A DNA stretch of 34,402 bases from contig SXOX01000132.1 in assembly GCA_005776585.1 (NCBI GenBank), forward strand, positions 1-34,402, read 5' to 3'. Origin of the DNA: Pseudomonadota bacterium (lineage in GTDB: Bacteria > Myxococcota_A > UBA9042 > GCA-2863065). The position numbers were made by a program, and so were the translations under genes. A model generated the notes under the pieces. The model saw nothing but the letters and a program-made list of their open reading frames with translations, was not told where the DNA came from and made no database searches. Positions 28,401 to 34,400 of the stretch are shown one piece after another; the first letter of the stretch is position 1; each line of letters opens with the position of its first letter.

Positions 28401-31400
28401 GTCACCGTCGAAGCAACCGGTGCCGTTCGCCTTGGCGGGGTGTGCGCACTTGCCGTTGACACAGTAGTCATTCGTACACTGGTTGAGGTCGGCCTCCAGC
28501 GGACAGCCGCTCCCGTCGGCCACGTTGTTGTAGTAGCACTGGCCCGTTGCGGTGTTGCAGTGGTTGCTGGTGCACTCCTCGAAGTCCTCGCAGACCTTGG
28601 AGACGTAGACGCACGTACCGCCCACGCACGACTCGGACGTACACGCGTTGTTGTCGTTGCAATCGCGCGGCGTGCCGTGACAGTCGGTGGCGCTGTGGCA
28701 GATGTCGCTGTCGGTGCACGGGTTGAGGTCCTCACACCCCGTACCCGCAGGCTTGGCCGGGTGGACGCACGAGCCGTTCTGGCAGTAGTCATTCGTGCAC
28801 TGATAGATGTCGAGCTCCCACGCGCCGCAGCTCGAGCCCGACGGAGTCGCCGGGAAGTAACAGTCGCCGGTCGCGGTATCGCACTTGTCGTCGGTGCAGG
28901 CGGTCGAGTCGGCGCAGACGCGTGGCGTGTTGACGCAGGCGCCCGCGACACACGAGTCATCCGTGCACTTGTTGTTGTCGTTGCAGTTCTTCGCGGAGCC
29001 GTGGCAGTCCGTGGCGGAGTGGCAGATGTCGCTCACGGTGCACGGGTTGAAGTCCTCGCAGGCGGTCCCAGCCGGCTTGGCGGGATGCACGCACGTGCCG
29101 GCGTTGCAGTAGTCGTAGGTGCACTGGTGGATGTCGACCTCCCAGAAGCCGCACTCAGAGCCCGGTGACGTCGCCGGGTAGTAGCACTCGCCCGTGGCGG
29201 TATTGCACTTGTCTTCGGTGCAGGCCGTGCCGTCGACGCAGACCTTGGGCGTGTAGACGCACGCGCCGAGAACGCACGCGTCGGACGTGCACGCGTTGTT
29301 GTCGTTGCACTCGACTGGAATGCCGACGCAGCTCGCGCTCGCATTGCACTTGTCGTCGTGGGTGCAGGGGTTGAGGTCCTGACACGGCGTGTTTACCGGG
29401 AGCTGCGGGTGGGTGCACGAGCCATCGCGGCAGACGTCCGACGTGCACTGGTTGGCGTCCGGGAGGCAGTCCTTGGTGTTGTTGATGGACTGGCAGCCCA
29501 CATCCGAGTAGCACGGATTGTCCGTGCACACGTTGCCGTCCTCGCACACGACCGGCACGTTGACGCACCCGATGGCGGCGTTGACGCAGGCGTCGTTGGT
29601 GCACTTGTTGTTGTCGTCACACGCGTTGACACCGCCGCAGCTGCCGCCCGTGCAGACGTCACCGCTCGTGCACTTGTTGCTATCGTTGCACCCCGTCCCG
29701 TCGAGCACGTTGTCGTGCATGCAGGTCTTGGAGTAGCAGCGGTCGTCGGTGCAGCTGTTGTCGTCCGACTTGCAGCCCGAACCGTCCGGGACCGCCGGGT
29801 GGTAGCACGAACCATTCAGGCAGTAGTCGTAGCTGCACTCGTTGCCGTCATTGGCGCACGCCGTGTCGTTGGGCTTGTAGGGGTGCGTACACGCCTTGTT
29901 GTTACAGACGTCCGTCGTGCAGTCGTTGCCGTCAGAGGTGCAGGCCTTGACGTTGGCCGGGTAGACGCACCCGGTCGGGTTGACGCAGGTGTCGTCGGTG
30001 CACTCATTGCCATCCGCGCACGCCTTGAGCCCACCAGTACAGCGCGTGGTCGAGCCAAACAAGAAGACGTCGGTCGTGAAGCAGGTCTTGTAGACACAGT
30101 GTCCCGCGCCGTCGCAGTGGTCTCCCTCGGTGCAGACGTTGCCGTCGTCGCACGGCGTTTGGGCGTTGACGCCCGTGACGTTGCCGAAGAAGTCGTAGTC
30201 CGCCGACGCGCCGGCCTTGTAGGCGTTGCCGCAGTGGTAGGTCGTCGGGCCGTCGTTGACGCACGTCACCGTCTTGCACGCGTCGCTTCCCGTGCACTCC
30301 GTCGGCGCCGGGTGGAAGTTGCAGTGCTTGCCGTAGGCGTCCTGATCGCAGGTGTAGTAGCCGTTGCAAGCGCCTGCGTCGTTGCCGCAGTCGCTGTCCT
30401 TGAGGCAGGCGATGTCGCACTTGGACGCGTCAGGACAGAACGTCGCCGGGCCGACCTTGGCCACGAGATCGCAGCGCTCGGGCTTCGGCGGGAGGTTGCT
30501 GGTCCCCGGAATCTTCTGGCTCGCCGGCGGCGGCGGGACGTTCGGCTTGCAGTCCCACCGGCAGCAGGCGGGCTCGGTCATGATCCCAGCGCAGTCGTAC
30601 TTCGCGTCGAAGATCGTCTGCGTGTCTTGAGCGCACGCGCAGTTCTTGAGGCCAATGGCACACGGCTGACCCGGCGTGGTCTGGAGGCACAGCGGGCTGC
30701 CGTTGCAGTAGTTGCCGTCATCGTAGGCGGTACAGTCGAGGTCGCTGGCACAGGGGCAGACGTTGGCGTCCGGCTGGCCGAGGCAGTGACCGATGCCGTC
30801 GCACTGGTCGTTCTTGGTGCACGCGTTGCCGTCGCTGCACGGCGCCACACCCCAGACGTGAACGCACTTCGTAGCGCCTGCCACGTTGGGGTCACAGTAG
30901 TCATCGGTGCAGACATCGGCGTCCAGGCAGATGCTGTGGACGGGCTGGTGCACGACCTTGTAGCGCTGCCCGTTGGCGAGCGCGGAGCACGTAGCATTGT
31001 CAGACTTGCATGGGATGCAGAGGTCATTGGTGCACAGGACGCCGTCGTCGGGGACGTCGACCGGAATGCCCGGCAGACAGGTCAGGGTCGCGGGGTCGCA
31101 GATCTCCATGCCGTCGCACGCGATCGCGTTGTCGCAGTGGTAATCCTGCGTGCACTCGCAGCCCGGGAAGTACTCGCCCGGCATGCACTTGGCACCGACG
31201 CAGGTCGACGCGACCGTGCAGAGGTTGTCGTCGGCGCAGATCGTACCTTCTTTGTCGACGTCCGGCGCGTGATCGCAGCGACCGGGCTCAGGCGCGTAGA
31301 GGCCGTGCCAGGTGCTGTCGGGGTCGATGATCTGGTTGCCCGGTGGCGCGTCCGGGAGGCATTTCCAGATGGCGCACGGGCCCGCGTCCTTGGGAATGGG

Positions 31401-34400
31401 CTGAATGACGTCGACCGTCGCGCACGAGGTCGGCTTCGACGGGTCGGCGCAGAACGTGCGCTGCTTCGGAGTACAGATCTTGGTGACCGGATCGCAGTCT
31501 TGGATGACCTGGACCTCCCACGGGTACTGCGGCAGCGGGTCGACGTTTTGGACCTGGACGCAGTCCCACAGCGGATTGAACGCGGTCAGCGGGTTGGGCT
31601 TGCAGCCGCACGCGCCGGGATCCGTGCAGGTCGTGACTCCGGCCTTGACCGCGACGCAGCGCATCCGGCCCTGACAGAAGTCATAGCCCGACGCCGAGAT
31701 CATCAACGCCTCGCAGTCGGCTTGACCGGTACACAGCGAGCACTTGGACGGATTGGCGAGCACCTGCGCCTCGTCGAGGACGCCCTCGCAGATGCCCTCG
31801 GCGTTGCAGGTGTCCGGCGTGGTGCAGATGTTCTTGTCGTCGCAGCTCGCGCCGACGTCGGGGGTCCAGCGACACCCGCTCGGACCGGTCGTGGAGTCCT
31901 TGTTGCACACATCGATCGTGCACGGGTTGAGGTCGTCGCAGGCGAAGTCGTCGGGAGCGTGGACCATCGCGTCGGTGGCCTCGTCACACGAGTCGGTGGT
32001 GCACGACAGACCGTCGCTGGGATCGGGCGGGACACCGGCCTTGCACAGGCCGGTCGCCGTGTCGCACTGCTCGACGCCGTTGCAGAACTTCAGGTCCGAA
32101 CACGAGATCGGCGCGCCGACGCAGACACCGGAGGCGTTGCACAGGTCACCGGTCGTGCACTTGTTGCCGTCGTCGCACGTCGAACCGGCAGTCGCGCTAC
32201 CCGAGGGGGTGCAGACGCCGCTCTGACAGGTGTCTCCGGTCGTGCAAGCGTTCTTGTCGTCGCACGGAACTCCCGTGGCCGGCGTGTGCGTGCACGCACT
32301 ATTGGCGCACGAATCGGTCGTGCACGGGTCGCCGTCGTCGCACGCGAGGGTCCCGCAGTCGCCATCGACCAGCGGGATGGTGATCACCTTGACGGCTTTG
32401 AAGGTCTTGGTCGGAGAACCCGCGGGGACGGGCCGCTCCTTGGACTCGAGGAAGAACGTCGTCTCGATGATCTTGGCCGGCAATCCCGGCTCGTGGACGT
32501 CCAGAATGACGCCGAGGCTCACGTTGGTCTTCGAGGTGAGCCCGGAGATCGTGACCTTGCACTCGCCGGTCACGGCGCTGCAGACGGCCTCGGTGAGCTT
32601 GGAGTTGAGGTCCACGGCCACGAGCGCCGGCGTGCTCAGCTTGAGCTTGTCGAAGTTGACGTCCGTCTGGATCTCGAAACGGACCCGAATGTCCTTCTTG
32701 ACGAGCTCTTCGAGGCCCTCGAACCCGGCGTCCACGCGGCGCTTGTAGAACTTGGCGATGATGTCAGCGTTCGCGTTGGCCACGGCGGAGGCCTTGGCGG
32801 AGATCTCGATGAAGTAGCTGCGATCTGCCAGGACCTTCGACATGAAGAGGACGTCGCCGACGTCCGCCTCGCCATCGGGGAAGGCATCCGCCTTGGCCTT
32901 CTCGATCGCGTTGAGCGTCACGAGCTTCGCCGCGTACCGCTGTACGTGGTAGGGATCGTCGACGGTGAAGGTGCAGCTGTCGTTGGCGTCGCCATAGAGC
33001 GGCGTCGTGGTACAGGCCGGGTCGAGGACGCCCAGGGCAGCAACGGACTCGCGCGGGGTGGCCCCGCCGATGGCCGTGACGCCGTCGATTGCCACGAGAC
33101 CACGCACCGTGACGGCCATGTCAGACAGCGCGTCTCCGCCCTTCTTGGCCTTGAACGCGACGGTGAAGACCGAGAGCGTGTTCTTCTTGACGCCACCGAG
33201 GGGGCTGAGAACGGCGTTGGCTTTGACGACACCGGGCTCGCCCTGGAAGTTGGAGCTGAAGGTCGCCCCGTCCGAAGCGCCCGTGGCGGTTACGCCGGTG
33301 ACCTCGAGGACGTCTTTGTCGTACTTGACTGCGACGTCGTAGGCGCCGAGAGCGAGCTCGCAGGTATTGACGCGCGCCTCCAAAGTGAACGTGTCGTTGA
33401 CGCCGCGGTTCTTGTACGCAAGACCCGCGCTGTCGCCGAAGTCGAAGTCGCCACAGTCGGGCGTCAGATTGCAGTCGAGCGAGACATCGACGGGGGGATT
33501 GAAGCTGGGTGCCGCGTCGGTCGCGGCAGCGACATCCACCCGAATGGCCGTGTTCAGGTTGCCACGGATGGTCGCCGTCCCGGTCTGATCGATGGTCGCG
33601 GCGCCCACGACCGTCGACGAGAAGTCGAGGAGGCCGGTAATGAACCGGGTACCATAGAACTTACGGCGGGTGCCGTCGGCGAATCGACCCCAGACCTCGA
33701 CGCTGGTGGTGCCCTTGTCCTTGATTCCCGAGAACGTGGTCCCAGCGACGACCTTGGGGGTCAACGCAACGAGGCTGTGATTGCTCTGATCGACGGTGAA
33801 TCCGGCGATGCGCGTGGAAAGATTGCCGTTGACGAACAGGACGTCGACGACGCCGGGACCGACGGCGGTGACGGCGCGCGTGGTCTTGTCGAGCGTTGCG
33901 ACTCCGGGCTTGGGCGTCGCGCCGCCGGCTTGAACGGTGGAGATCACCGTGTCTGCGTGCGCGCTCACATCCATCGTCGAGCCGTCGTCGAACTGCATGA
34001 TGGCTTCGTAGAGCGCGTCCTGGTAGGTCGTCGTGCCCTCGATGTAGGAGAGCGTCAGGTCGGTGACCCGCGGCTGAGTCGGCGTGTAGGTCTCGAAGAT
34101 GTCGGCCTGGATGCCCGTCGCCTTGACGACGGTGAACGTCGCCGTCGCCGGAGTGAGCGTGGGGTACTTGCCCACGGCGACCTTGACCTTGGCGGTACCC
34201 GTGCCGTTGCCCGTGGACTTGACGAGGCCCTTGGTGGCCACGTCCATCGCGAGGAGGTCCGTCGGATCATCGGTCGCGGCATCGAAGACGGTCGTGGGGT
34301 CGGCACCGAAGTCCACCATGCTGCCGTCCTGGTATTGCACCTTCACGGTCAGCTGCTGCTGCGCCGGGAGACCCTTGACGATGGCGGCGAGGTCCGTGCT

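Noticed and set aside
28113..29384. CRISPR array
   Set aside because: Periodicity is in protein modules within an open frame; repeats are diverged and there are no unique spacers or cas genes.
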